Assembly: GCF_927798175.1 (NCBI RefSeq) | Contig: NZ_CAKMMP010000013.1 | Span: 1-64,000, forward strand | Length of the DNA: 64,000 nucleotides | Direction of reading: 5' to 3' | From: Paenibacillus sp. JJ-223 | GTDB lineage: Bacteria; Bacillota; Bacilli; Paenibacillales; Paenibacillaceae | Shown: in pieces, positions 26,743 through 33,752 of the stretch | How the letters are laid out: the number at the start of each line of letters is the position of its first letter | How positions within the stretch are numbered: the stretch's first letter is position 1 | Program-made: the position numbers and the translations under genes | The notes under the pieces: model-generated | What the model was told of the DNA's origin: nothing | Databases searched by the model: none | What the model saw: the letters and a program-made list of their open reading frames with translations, nothing else

Positions 26743-27948
26743 TTACATCTGTAGAACACTTGAGAAATGTTCCATGATTTTCTCAGTAGCATTTTTCTTC
26801 ATGTCTCGAGTAACATGAGTATAGATCTTTAGAGTCGTTTTAACGTCATCATGACCAACTCTTTCCATGATTGTTTTCAAATCTACACCAGCTTCTGCCA
26901 ACATACTGACATGAGTATGGCGAAAAATATGTGGAGTAGCATCCTTTGTAATGGATGTGTGTCTGAGTATTCGTTTCATTCGTTTAAGTATATTTTGAGT
27001 GACAAAGGGATATCCATCAACATGGGAAAAAACAAAATGCTTATCATGATAATCATCAAATTTTTTTTTATATATTTGCCGCTGTGAACGCATACGTTCT
27101 ATGTGACTTTCAATCCCTCGCATAACCTTCTCAATCACATCAAATTTACGAATCGACCCTTTTGTTTTTGGAGGTGTTAACTTATATCCCTTTTTATTGT
27201 TTTTAGGGCTATACAACGTTTTTGTAACACGGAGTTCGTTCGTTTCGAAAAAGAAATCCGTATCCTTTAATGCGCACAATTCCCCAGAACGCAAACCACT
27301 AAATGCTAGTAAATGAAATATCTCCATATCCATTGGATGACCATGTTCCTTTACTGCAGCAAGGAACTCTGCTAATTCGTGTTTTTCCAATATTTTTTCA
27401 GTAATAGGGTCCTTTTCAATCTCCTCAACAGTCAAAAGTTTGACTGGGATCACAGTGTCAACAAATGGATTATCTGATCTTTTTTTATGTTTAACTGCAT
27501 ATTTCATTATCATTTTTGCCGTAATATCCACTCCTCTCAGGGTACTTTGAGAGAATCCCTTATCAAATAGATCATTTAGCATATTTTGATGATGCTTATG
27601 AGTTAGCTTTGTGATTGGAACCTTTGCGTAATGCTGGAGGATCACCTTTGCTTGAAACTTTCTCAAATCAACAGTTCGTTCTTTGACGTTCTTGGTTTTC
27701 GCATAGTCCTCAAGCCATTCATCTTTAACTTGCTCAAAGGTTTGATTTTTCACCTTCTTCGCATCAACACCATGCAACGTAAGATCATCTAAGACTTTTT
27801 GAGCTTGAGCTAATGCTTCTTTTTGACTATCACCTCTTCTTGGTATTTGTTTCCTCTTTCCCGTAACCGGATCGGGAGGGCCTTCCAATGTACATATCCA
27901 CTTATACCCTTGCTTATTGTTCGCCTTGATCTTTTTGTACGATACCAT
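26743..27948 (-). CDS. int: Prophage tyrosine-family integrase
   Basis: 401 aa from the ATG with GGAG nine bases upstream. It has an N-terminal arm-binding domain of the AP2-like type (MVSYKKIKANNKQGYKW, PRRGDSQKEALAQAQKVLDDL), a SAM-like core-binding domain, and a catalytic domain with Arg in SGLRSGELCAL, HIFRHTHVSML (H-x-x-R), HDD near the second His, and nucleophile Tyr in LKIYTHV. All catalytic residues are present. It directs site-specific insertion and excision of the phage. It reads outward toward attL, the usual position. DNA here is clearly more AT-rich than the host genes. Confidence 0.96.
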   Translation of the reverse strand: MVSYKKIKANNKQGYKWICTLEGPPDPVTGKRKQIPRRGDSQKEALAQAQKVLDDLTLHGVDAKKVKNQTFEQVKDEWLEDYAKTKNVKERTVDLRKFQAKVILQHYAKVPITKLTHKHHQNMLNDLFDKGFSQSTLRGVDITAKMIMKYAVKHKKRSDNPFVDTVIPVKLLTVEEIEKDPITEKILEKHELAEFLAAVKEHGHPMDMEIFHLLAFSGLRSGELCALKDTDFFFETNELRVTKTLYSPKNNKKGYKLTPPKTKGSIRKFDVIEKVMRGIESHIERMRSQRQIYKKKFDDYHDKHFVFSHVDGYPFVTQNILKRMKRILRHTSITKDATPHIFRHTHVSMLAEAGVDLKTIMERVGHDDVKTTLKIYTHVTRDMKKNATEKIMEHFSSVLQM

Positions 27949-27975
27949 GTTAATCAACTCCATTTAAGAAACGTA

Positions 27976-28015
27976 TGTTCGGTTTCGATAGTGAAAGAAA
28001 AGCCCCGAAGGGCTT
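27976..28015 (-). terminator. Terminator with TGTTCGGTTTC element, copy 1
   Basis: AAGCCC-CGAA-GGGCTT hairpin (28000-28015), followed on the - strand by TTTCTTTC, overlaps the stop of the leftward membrane protein gene. TGTTCGGTTTC (27976-27986) lies just beyond it. The same arrangement recurs at 29986-30022. Confidence 0.7.
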
Positions 28016-29243
28016 AGTTTAATTCTTTAGAAATCCTAAATATGCTAGCGAATGCGGTATTTTCTGTACTAAAACGATAATCTCCTTCAAAAATTTGTAT
28101 TCCTCTGATATCACTAAATAGATTATCTACTGCCTTTGAAATAATTTCTCCCTTCCTTTTGTCAGAAATACTTGGAACGGTTGAAGAAATCAATAAAGGG
28201 ATAGTATTTCTAAAAATTTCCTCATCACGATCGTTTCCTTCATTCTTTAAAGCCACTTGAATAAAAGCGATGGTGTCATCAGATTTGTTGACAGTGCCTG
28301 TAATATCAACATTGTAGGATAAGGGTTCTTGAAAACTATTAAAGGTAGCAGCTGTTGTATCAACAGTAATCGATTCAATTGTGGTGTTTTCGAATTCTTT
28401 TTCTCTCGGTAGGGAGTTGAATTTTTTTTGAAATTGTTCAGGTGTTATGTCTAATGAATATATTATTTCTCTATTACTAGTTTTAATTTTTGTATTCTGT
28501 TCTTTATCACTTTCGTTATAGTTTTGTATAATCTCATCTATTTTAGCAGTCTGTTCTTTAATTTGAATCTCAGGTAAACCGACCTTGGAATAGAATATGG
28601 CGGAATTTTGGTTTAGCTGTTTTACAAAGCTCATTGAAAGTTCTAACTGCAGATTCATTTTATCGACATCACTACTCTTTTGAGTGTCAATGTAGTCGAG
28701 AAAATGGTTCATGGCTTCTGACCTGGTGAAATAGTTTGCAGCTATTCCAGACTTAATCTTCTGTAAATCACTAATTAAATCTGCTGGTAGATCTTTCGGA
28801 ATGGATACCTTATTAATAGCTAAATAGGTAGCTGTATAACGGTCCTTTATATCTCTAATGTTCTCGTATGCAGATAGGTGATCAATTTTCCCTTCTTTGA
28901 AGTGGCTAATAACATATAGAGATTGGAGTTCATAGGGGGTTATTCCTTCTATAATTTTTTGAAACTGATCATCAACAGCAATTGCCGCTTTGTTGTTTTC
29001 TTCAATTAGAGATGGGTCATCCTCAACGACTGTTTCTGCATTTTGTGCTGCACTTTGTTGATCGGGAAGATCCTGAGATAAACCATAAACTCCTATAACA
29101 GAAATGATCGCGAACACACCCGACATGATATATCGTTTTTTCGCTTTTCCGCTTCGTTTTTTGAAAGCAAATGTAGCCATGGCTAGGTATGTAATTGCCA
29201 CAATCATGCCTATTAAAAATAACAAGACATAAAGTTCATCCAA
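28014..29243 (-). CDS. Prophage membrane protein of unknown function
   Basis: 409 aa. Two N-terminal membrane helices (VLLFLIGMIVAITYLAMATF and IMSGVFAIISVIGVYGL) are separated by a very basic loop (KKRSGKAKKR). A 340-residue, largely helical and acidic domain follows, probably outside the cell. I recognise no family. It lies between integrase and repressor, is AT-rich and reads leftward with the lysogeny genes, so it is probably expressed in the lysogen. A lysogenic-conversion or superinfection role is possible but not shown. Confidence 0.8.
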   Translation of the reverse strand: MDELYVLLFLIGMIVAITYLAMATFAFKKRSGKAKKRYIMSGVFAIISVIGVYGLSQDLPDQQSAAQNAETVVEDDPSLIEENNKAAIAVDDQFQKIIEGITPYELQSLYVISHFKEGKIDHLSAYENIRDIKDRYTATYLAINKVSIPKDLPADLISDLQKIKSGIAANYFTRSEAMNHFLDYIDTQKSSDVDKMNLQLELSMSFVKQLNQNSAIFYSKVGLPEIQIKEQTAKIDEIIQNYNESDKEQNTKIKTSNREIIYSLDITPEQFQKKFNSLPREKEFENTTIESITVDTTAATFNSFQEPLSYNVDITGTVNKSDDTIAFIQVALKNEGNDRDEEIFRNTIPLLISSTVPSISDKRKGEIISKAVDNLFSDIRGIQIFEGDYRFSTENTAFASIFRISKELN

Positions 29244-29335
29244 AATTAAATCACCTCAGTATGTAGTGGTATATATGAACACCTTCGCACATCATAGATA
29301 TACGAGGTGATGGAGTTGCTATCAAAATTAGCTTC

Positions 29336-29956
29336 TTAAAACCCCTTGATCTGAGTATTCAATTGTCTAAGTAACCGTCTTGTCTCATTTGAAGGTTGCT
29401 TTTTTTGTGTTGAACGAAAAAGAGAGACAGCAATGTTGATTTTGTCTTTCATCAGTTCAACATCTTCACGATAAGTGTGGTATTCTTCATGCAATCTAGA
29501 AGCAATTTGCTCGGCACGATCAGCAGCTAATTCAATAGGCACTCTAAACTCTTCTGCTAAAATTCCTATATACTCACTCCAAGTCATATCCAAAGGCGTG
29601 GGAAGAAGATAATAGGGCATAGAAGCGATTAAGCAGAAGTTCGAGGCTTGTATCTCTTGCAGGTCAACAAAGAGCTCTGGGAGATCATCCTGATTGCCCT
29701 CATGGCGCACAATGTGAGCCAGCTCATGAAAAAAGTCTGATCTTCGTTGTTTCAGTGAAGTGTTCTTGTTTAGAAAAATAACGCTACCCCAATCTTCCCA
29801 GTGAGACTTTGGTTTTCCATTGTAATAAATGATGTCTGCCCCCCAAATAGAGGCAATCAGATCGATATCCAGTTCGTACGGATGATTAATGCCAAACGCT
29901 TGATACAAATCGCAAATCAACAGTTCTGTGTCTGTTGGCTCATAATATGGAAGCAT
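29336..29956 (-). CDS. ImmA/IrrE family metallopeptidase
   Basis: 206 aa. Zinc protease motif HELAHIVRHEG (HExxH) with a downstream acidic residue in ILAEEFRVPIELAADRAEQIA. In ICEBs1 and related elements ImmA cleaves the ImmR/CI-type repressor to trigger induction. The repressor gene lies immediately upstream in the same direction (30055-30393), exactly the expected pairing. An AAGGAG ribosome site precedes the ATG. It should be cytoplasmic. Confidence 0.92.
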   Translation of the reverse strand: MLPYYEPTDTELLICDLYQAFGINHPYELDIDLIASIWGADIIYYNGKPKSHWEDWGSVIFLNKNTSLKQRRSDFFHELAHIVRHEGNQDDLPELFVDLQEIQASNFCLIASMPYYLLPTPLDMTWSEYIGILAEEFRVPIELAADRAEQIASRLHEEYHTYREDVELMKDKINIAVSLFRSTQKKQPSNETRRLLRQLNTQIKGF

Positions 29957-29985
29957 AACCTATCTCCTTAATGAAGCAGTACATT

Positions 29986-30022
29986 TGTTCGGTTTCTGTT
30001 TAAAAAAAAGCCTCGAAGGGCC
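29986..30022 (-). terminator. Terminator with TGTTCGGTTTC element, copy 2
   Basis: AAGCCT-CGAAGG-GC hairpin followed on the - strand by a run of eight T, just after the repressor gene. TGTTCGGTTTC is at 29986-29996, at almost the same distance as in copy 1. Confidence 0.65.
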
Positions 30023-30054
30023 GTAGAATTATTTTATTTGTGAAGCATCTGTTA

Positions 30055-30393
30055 TTATTGATTGTTTTTCTCCATCTGTTTTCTCTTCATTTCTCTCCAA
30101 GCTTGAATAGCTGCGTTCGCAACCTCTTTTTCCTCTTCAGTCCAGCCTTTACCACCATCCATGTATGCACTACCACCAGATGGAGTTTTAGAAATGGAAC
30201 GTCCCAAGATGTAGTCTCCAGAAACTTCAAAGAAATCAGCAAAGAGATTTATTTCCTCGTCTTCTAATGGCCGTTTTCCAGATTCAATTCTTGATAAAAC
30301 GCTATTGCTCATACCGATTCTTTCTGCAAACTCAAGTTGGCTCAAGCCCTTTTCTTCACGTAACTTTTTTATACGTTCTCCTGATACAGACAA
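30055..30393 (-). CDS. CI-like phage repressor (XRE HTH)
   Basis: 112 aa from a TTG start with GAGGAA upstream; an ATG at 30441 would place operator 30413-30427 inside the coding region and gives an atypical Cys-rich start, so I prefer TTG. The HTH is ISGERIKKLREEKGLSQLEFAERIGMSNSVLSRIESGKRPL in outline (residues 2-60). The C-terminal part is short, so no LexA-type self-cleavage domain exists; inactivation is probably by the ImmA-like protease. It would bind the TTGCTnTTTTAGCAA operators at 30413-30546. Confidence 0.9.
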   Translation of the reverse strand: MSVSGERIKKLREEKGLSQLEFAERIGMSNSVLSRIESGKRPLEDEEINLFADFFEVSGDYILGRSISKTPSGGSAYMDGGKGWTEEEKEVANAAIQAWREMKRKQMEKNNQ

Positions 30394-30412
30394 AGGAATA
30401 ACACTTCCTCTC

Positions 30413-30427
30413 TTTCTAAAACAGCAA
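30413..30427. promoter_or_regulatory. Repressor operator 1 (degenerate)
   Basis: TTTCTAAAACAGCAA, a 15-bp dyad related to the four better copies; nearest to the repressor start. Confidence 0.65.
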
Positions 30428-30442
30428 TTAAAGTTTATCATT

Positions 30443-30457
30443 TTTCTGTTTTAGAAA
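30443..30457. promoter_or_regulatory. Repressor operator 2 (degenerate)
   Basis: TTTCTGTTTTAGAAA, a dyad with the same TCT...AGA frame. Confidence 0.6.
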
Positions 30458-30465
30458 AAATATAT

Positions 30466-30480
30466 TTGCTAAAATAGCAA
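30466..30480. promoter_or_regulatory. Repressor operator 3
   Basis: TTGCTAAAATAGCAA, a perfect dyad apart from its centre. It lies directly upstream of a leftward -10-like TATATT (30459-30464 on the - strand) and may control the repressor's own promoter. Confidence 0.75.
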
Positions 30481-30488
30481 TAAAATTA

Positions 30489-30517
30489 TTGACTTTGCTA
30501 TTTTAGCAATGTAATAT
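30489..30517 (+). promoter_or_regulatory. Rightward early promoter with operator 4 in its spacer
   Basis: TTGACT (30489-30494), a 17-bp spacer, and TAATAT (30512-30517). The spacer is almost entirely the dyad TTGCTATTTTAGCAA (30495-30509), so bound repressor would block RNA polymerase directly. Confidence 0.85.
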
Positions 30518-30531
30518 GTGATTTATAAGAT

Positions 30532-30546
30532 TTGCTAAAACAGCAA
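30532..30546. promoter_or_regulatory. Repressor operator 5
   Basis: TTGCTAAAACAGCAA between the promoter and the Cro-like gene. Confidence 0.75.
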
Positions 30547-30565
30547 AGAGAGAGGTGAGAAGAAA

Positions 30566-30814
30566 ATGATAAAGGAATTCGACCTTCTCTTCATTAAAGA
30601 AAGAAGAAAAGAAATGGGTAAAACATTGCAGGATATGGCTGATTCATTGGATCTGAAGAATGCCTCCACCTATATGAAATACGAAAATGGAGAGTATTTG
30701 TTTAGAGCTGTTCACTTACCACTCCTTGCAGAGCAACTTGAATGTGACGTTGGGAATTTTTTTGCCAAAAACTTTGCTAAAACAGCAAAGCGACTTAGTG
30801 AAGGAGGTTATTGA
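30566..30814 (+). CDS. Cro-like XRE DNA-binding protein
   Basis: 82 aa. The HTH is visible (FIKERRKEMGKTLQDMADSLDL..STYMKYENGEYLF). It is the first rightward gene, preceded by GAGAGAGGTGAG, and probably represses the CI-like gene in lytic growth. Its last codons contain a further operator copy (30774-30788), so DNA binding within its own gene is likely. Confidence 0.88.
   Translation: MIKEFDLLFIKERRKEMGKTLQDMADSLDLKNASTYMKYENGEYLFRAVHLPLLAEQLECDVGNFFAKNFAKTAKRLSEGGY
30774..30788. promoter_or_regulatory. Repressor operator 6, inside the Cro-like gene
   Basis: TTGCTAAAACAGCAA, identical to operator 5 but 242 bp downstream, near the 3' end of the Cro-like gene. A distant identical site suggests DNA looping or a transcription roadblock. 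Confidence 0.75.
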
Positions 30815-30815
30815 A

Positions 30816-31142
30816 TTGTTCAAAATCGAACTCAATCCTACTGAACTTCAACAATACATTTCAAAAGCAGTTGAAGATGCTTTCAGTAAGATTGATTTTT
30901 CAATAAAGGATGACTCAAAAAAATATCCAGCACTCATGGATAAAAATGAATTAATGGAATTCCTTAGGGTCGGTCCTACAAAGGCTTCCGAACTTCTCAA
31001 TCGTGCTGATTTCCCTGTAATTCGTGAATTCGGACATCCGAGAATACCACTTCATTCTTTGATGATTTGGATCGATGAACACACCGAATGGATCAAGAAT
31101 AACGCGCTTGAATACCACCAACGGAAAGAAGGGATTGCCTGA
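30816..31142 (+). CDS. Excisionase/MerR-like HTH protein
   Basis: 108 aa from a TTG with AAGGAGG eight bases upstream. The C-terminal half is a winged-HTH of the excisionase type (LMDKNELMEFLRVGPTKASELLNRADFPVIREFGHPRIPLHSLMIWI). The N-terminal half is helical (LQQYISKAVEDAFSKI). It may act as Xis or as an early regulator. Confidence 0.8.
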   Translation: MFKIELNPTELQQYISKAVEDAFSKIDFSIKDDSKKYPALMDKNELMEFLRVGPTKASELLNRADFPVIREFGHPRIPLHSLMIWIDEHTEWIKNNALEYHQRKEGIA

Positions 31143-31387
31143 TGGTGCGATTTAAATGGATCAAGCCAACATCCCGTGCATGTTTCATTTCAGCAGTCGT
31201 CACCCGCGTTGGCCTTAAAAGAATGACGATCGATCAGGCAATCGACTACACTTTGTCACTCGAAATTCAATGTCGGAATCCACACCTTATATCGAAGCGA
31301 GAGCTCAACTCGATAAGACGGGAAGCTCAAGCTGAAATCAAAAAGATACAAGAAACCCGCCGAGCTGTACCGGCTGGCGGGAAGTGA
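31142..31387 (+). CDS. Hypothetical early phage protein
   Basis: 81 aa, basic, starting in a TGATG overlap with the previous stop. No recognised domain; the C-terminal half is a charged helix (SKRELNSIRREAQAEIKKIQETRRA). It belongs to the early operon. Confidence 0.65.
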   Translation: MVRFKWIKPTSRACFISAVVTRVGLKRMTIDQAIDYTLSLEIQCRNPHLISKRELNSIRREAQAEIKKIQETRRAVPAGGK

Positions 31388-31489
31388 GGGGATTCATGGA
31401 GCCGGGGAAGCTCTCTAAAGGTATGATACTCCCCTTGTTACTAGCATTGCCATTCCAATATGGAATATTCCGGGGGGAGGTGAACACGG

Positions 31490-31735
31490 TTGGAAATGAA
31501 GTTCGGTGCAATAATGCGGGCGTGCCGCGAAAAAGCAGGTCTTACTCAAGAGCAACTGGCAGACAAGCTCAATCGTACACAAGCCTGCGTTTCAAAATAC
31601 GAAAAGGATCATAAGATCCCCGACATGCACACGATGATGAACTGGGCTGAAGTAACAGGAGCCAGGGAAGTGATTGTCACATTTTTGTATGGCATGGACG
31701 GGATCAGCATGATCCAAAGACTGATAGGAGGCTAA
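31490..31735 (+). CDS. XRE family HTH protein
   Basis: 81 aa. TTG start with GGAGGTG seven bases upstream (ATG at 31496 also possible). A clear HTH: IMRACREKAGLTQEQLADKLNRTQACVSKYEKDHKIPDMHTMMNW. This is the third small HTH protein of the early region and may be a secondary regulator. Confidence 0.85.
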   Translation: MEMKFGAIMRACREKAGLTQEQLADKLNRTQACVSKYEKDHKIPDMHTMMNWAEVTGAREVIVTFLYGMDGISMIQRLIGG

Positions 31736-31739
31736 TTAG

Positions 31740-32021
31740 ATGAAGGTTGATCAATTGGAAGAGGAAGTACAGTTCATCGCAGCCAATGCTCGTCACAATC
31801 TCGATCTGATACATAAAAATCCCGAAATGGTGCAAGAACGGCAACGTGAACGAGCAATTGAGGCATTTAAATTTATGGAGGGGTTGCACGATTCGTTTGA
31901 AGCACAAAAGAAAAATGCCCGCCAGGCACGGCGGACACTCACTTTGAGAACTCGACTAAAGTCTCTCGTGCTGCTTATTTTATCCTCTCCCGAGCAAAAG
32001 CGCAAGGGGGAAACGGTATGA
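31740..32021 (+). CDS. Hypothetical early phage protein, coiled-coil
   Basis: 93 aa, helical and charged (MVQERQRERAIEAFKFMEGLHDSFEAQKKNARQARR), with a short hydrophobic stretch LKSLVLLILSS near the C-terminus. No family recognised. AGGAGG precedes the start, and its end overlaps the next gene (ATGA). Confidence 0.65.
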   Translation: MKVDQLEEEVQFIAANARHNLDLIHKNPEMVQERQRERAIEAFKFMEGLHDSFEAQKKNARQARRTLTLRTRLKSLVLLILSSPEQKRKGETV

Positions 32022-32242
32022 CGGAGCAAATGGCACGCAAGATTATCGACAATTACGTCGCTTCTACCTTGGCTTTGCGGGCTAATAGCGAAGCGTTACC
32101 GGATGATGCCGGGGTTGATGATTACCGCATTGAACGGTCATCCGTATTCCTTCGCTGGCAAAATGCAGCGGCTAGCTTACGGGAGTTGCCGCTGGAGTAC
32201 AAGGCACAAGCAGTTGAAGCGATCGATCAAATCACCGCCTGA
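32018..32242 (+). CDS. Hypothetical early phage protein whose stop lies in a ribozyme core
   Basis: 74 aa, acidic, helical, no known domain. Starts in an ATGA overlap. Its last codons (ATC ACC GCC TGA) form the 5' strand of stem I and the first bases of the CUGAUGA core of the hammerhead ribozyme at 32235-32294. Ribosomes finishing this gene must therefore disrupt the ribozyme fold. Confidence 0.7.
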   Translation: MTEQMARKIIDNYVASTLALRANSEALPDDAGVDDYRIERSSVFLRWQNAAASLRELPLEYKAQAVEAIDQITA

Positions 32243-32294
32243 TGAGTCCGCAGCGGAGCGGACGAAACCTAGCCCCTTGGGGCGATGGTCGCGG
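32235..32294 (+). ncRNA. Hammerhead ribozyme (type I), cleavage predicted after 32290
   Basis: All core bases are exact. Stem I is CCGC (32235-32238) with GCGG (32291-32294). Core CTGATGA is at 32239-32245. Stem II is GTCCGC/GCGGAC with loop AGCGGA (32246-32263). GAAA is at 32264-32267. Stem III starts ACC/GGT and is capped by a GCCCC/GGGGC hairpin (32268-32289). The cleavage triplet GTC is at 32288-32290. Type I hammerheads are known in some prophages. The 3' product begins with GCGG-GTAA-CCGC (32291-32302), a hairpin with a GNRA tetraloop that competes with stem I. The next gene's ribosome site (GAAGGGAGG) follows 10 bases later. Confidence 0.92.
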
Positions 32295-32331
32295 GTAACC
32301 GCAATACATATGAAGGGAGGACACATGGAAA

Positions 32332-32574
32332 ATGAGCAATCAAGAATTGTTTGATAAGATGCTGAATCTGTTGAACAGCTTGAACGATGACACAAATGAC
32401 GCATTAAACAATACCCCTTACATCCTTCGTAGATTATCTGAATTCACGGATGGGGAACTTGGAGACTTGATTTCTCACCTTGAGGAAGCTCGTGATCGGG
32501 CTGAGGGAATGGAAGAAGAGTTGAACGTTTTAAGAGCAACCGTGGAACAGATCGAGGTTGAGAACGAAAAATAG
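32332..32574 (+). CDS. Hypothetical phage protein downstream of the ribozyme
   Basis: 80 aa, acidic, predicted coiled coil (LISHLEEARDRAEGMEEELNVLRATVEQIEVENE). No family recognised. It would be the first gene on the 5'-OH RNA left by ribozyme cleavage. A hairpin without a T run (ATAGCCCG/CGGGCTAT, 32571-32592) overlaps its stop codon. Confidence 0.7.
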   Translation: MSNQELFDKMLNLLNSLNDDTNDALNNTPYILRRLSEFTDGELGDLISHLEEARDRAEGMEEELNVLRATVEQIEVENEK

Positions 32575-32667
32575 CCCGCGGCAACGGGCTATCTCGAACA
32601 TTGAAAACTAAATATGGATACACGGTCATCATACCATGGTGGCCGTTCCCAAACAAGGAGGATGTAC

Positions 32668-32784
32668 ATGTCTGATTTGCTTGAATCCCAAGAAAGTGAA
32701 TGTGTTGAAGAACACGGTTCCGAATATCCCACGATGCGCGAAGAGCTCGCCGATCGGGGAATGAGCATTCACGATTTCATTTGA
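32668..32784 (+). CDS. Small acidic phage protein, 38 aa
   Basis: Reads MSDLLESQESECVEEHGSEY then PTMREELADRGMSIHDFI. AAGGAGG precedes the ATG at good spacing and the YqaJ gene starts 14 bp later. Very acidic; function unknown. Confidence 0.6.
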   Translation: MSDLLESQESECVEEHGSEYPTMREELADRGMSIHDFI

Positions 32785-32797
32785 GGGAGGAACGAAT

Positions 32798-33742
32798 ATG
32801 GCAATGATTGCAGCCAGTACAAAGAATATGGCCCGCGATGAATGGTTGAAGATCCGCCGGAAAGGCATCGGCGGTTCTGATGCATCGGCAGTGGCTGGAT
32901 TAAATCGCTATAAATCTCCGGTCGGCGTGTTCTTGGATAAGACGGGTCAGATCGAACCGGATGAAGCCGGGGAAGCTGCCTACTGGGGCAATGTGTTGGA
33001 AGATGTTGTGGCCCGTGAATTTACAATCCAAACCGGGTTGAGGGTTCAACGCAGTCATAAACTTTATCAGCACCCCGAACACAAGTTCATGCTTGGCAAC
33101 GTTGATCGCCTGATCATGGACAAGGGTGGCCGCGGCCTAGGGATTCTGGAATGCAAGACGGCAAGTGCCTACAAGATGGGCGAATGGGAGGATGACCAGG
33201 TACCTGATGAGTATGCGATCCAGCTGCAGCATTACATGGCTGTTCTGGGTGTGAATTATGGCTATTTCGCCGTTTTGATTGGTGGCCAGAAGTTCCAATA
33301 TAAGCTGGTCGAGCGTAATGACCGCATTATCGATTCCTTGATCCAAATCGAGGACGAGTTTTGGAACCGGCATGTTGTGCCCGGCATCCCTCCAATGATC
33401 GATGGCAGTGAAGCTTCGTCGAATTTACTAAATCAGCTTTACCCTGTATCAGCGCCGGCAAGTGAAGTCATCTTGGATGACAAGCAAGTAGGACTTGTTC
33501 GCAAATTGGTGGCTGCAAAAGAAGATGCCGCCGTTGCAGCAGAGGAAGTCAAACGGTATGAGAACGAGCTGAAAGCGATTATGGGCGAGAATGAGCTGGC
33601 CATACACAACGGCGAAACGCTGTTGTCCTGGAAGTCGAGCGAAACCACCCGAATAGACAGCAAACGGTTGAAGAAAGAGCAACCGGATCTGTACGAAAAA
33701 TACTCGAACACCACATCGGCACGCCGATTTCTGGTGAAGTAA
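32798..33742 (+). CDS. yqaJ: YqaJ-type phage exonuclease (lambda exonuclease family)
   Basis: 314 aa. PD-(D/E)xK nuclease core of the YqaJ viral recombinase family: RRKGIGGSDASAVAGLNRYKSPVGVFLDKTG, WGNVLEDVVAREF, MLGNVDRLI and the catalytic GILECKTAS (E-x-K), with Gln in YAIQLQHYMAV. It degrades one strand of double-stranded DNA ends so the RecT protein encoded next can anneal. The pair matches yqaJ-yqaK of the B. subtilis skin element. A C-terminal helical extension carries a charged coiled coil. Confidence 0.95.
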   Translation: MAMIAASTKNMARDEWLKIRRKGIGGSDASAVAGLNRYKSPVGVFLDKTGQIEPDEAGEAAYWGNVLEDVVAREFTIQTGLRVQRSHKLYQHPEHKFMLGNVDRLIMDKGGRGLGILECKTASAYKMGEWEDDQVPDEYAIQLQHYMAVLGVNYGYFAVLIGGQKFQYKLVERNDRIIDSLIQIEDEFWNRHVVPGIPPMIDGSEASSNLLNQLYPVSAPASEVILDDKQVGLVRKLVAAKEDAAVAAEEVKRYENELKAIMGENELAIHNGETLLSWKSSETTRIDSKRLKKEQPDLYEKYSNTTSARRFLVK

Positions 33743-33752
33743 GGAGGCCGTT

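Noticed and set aside
31384..31614. 76-aa frame with a hydrophobic stretch between two early genes
   Set aside because: It runs through the well-supported XRE gene in another frame, and its start lacks a good ribosome site.
32571..32592. Hairpin after the 80-aa gene as an intrinsic terminator
   Set aside because: Good stem, but no T run; kept only as a note.
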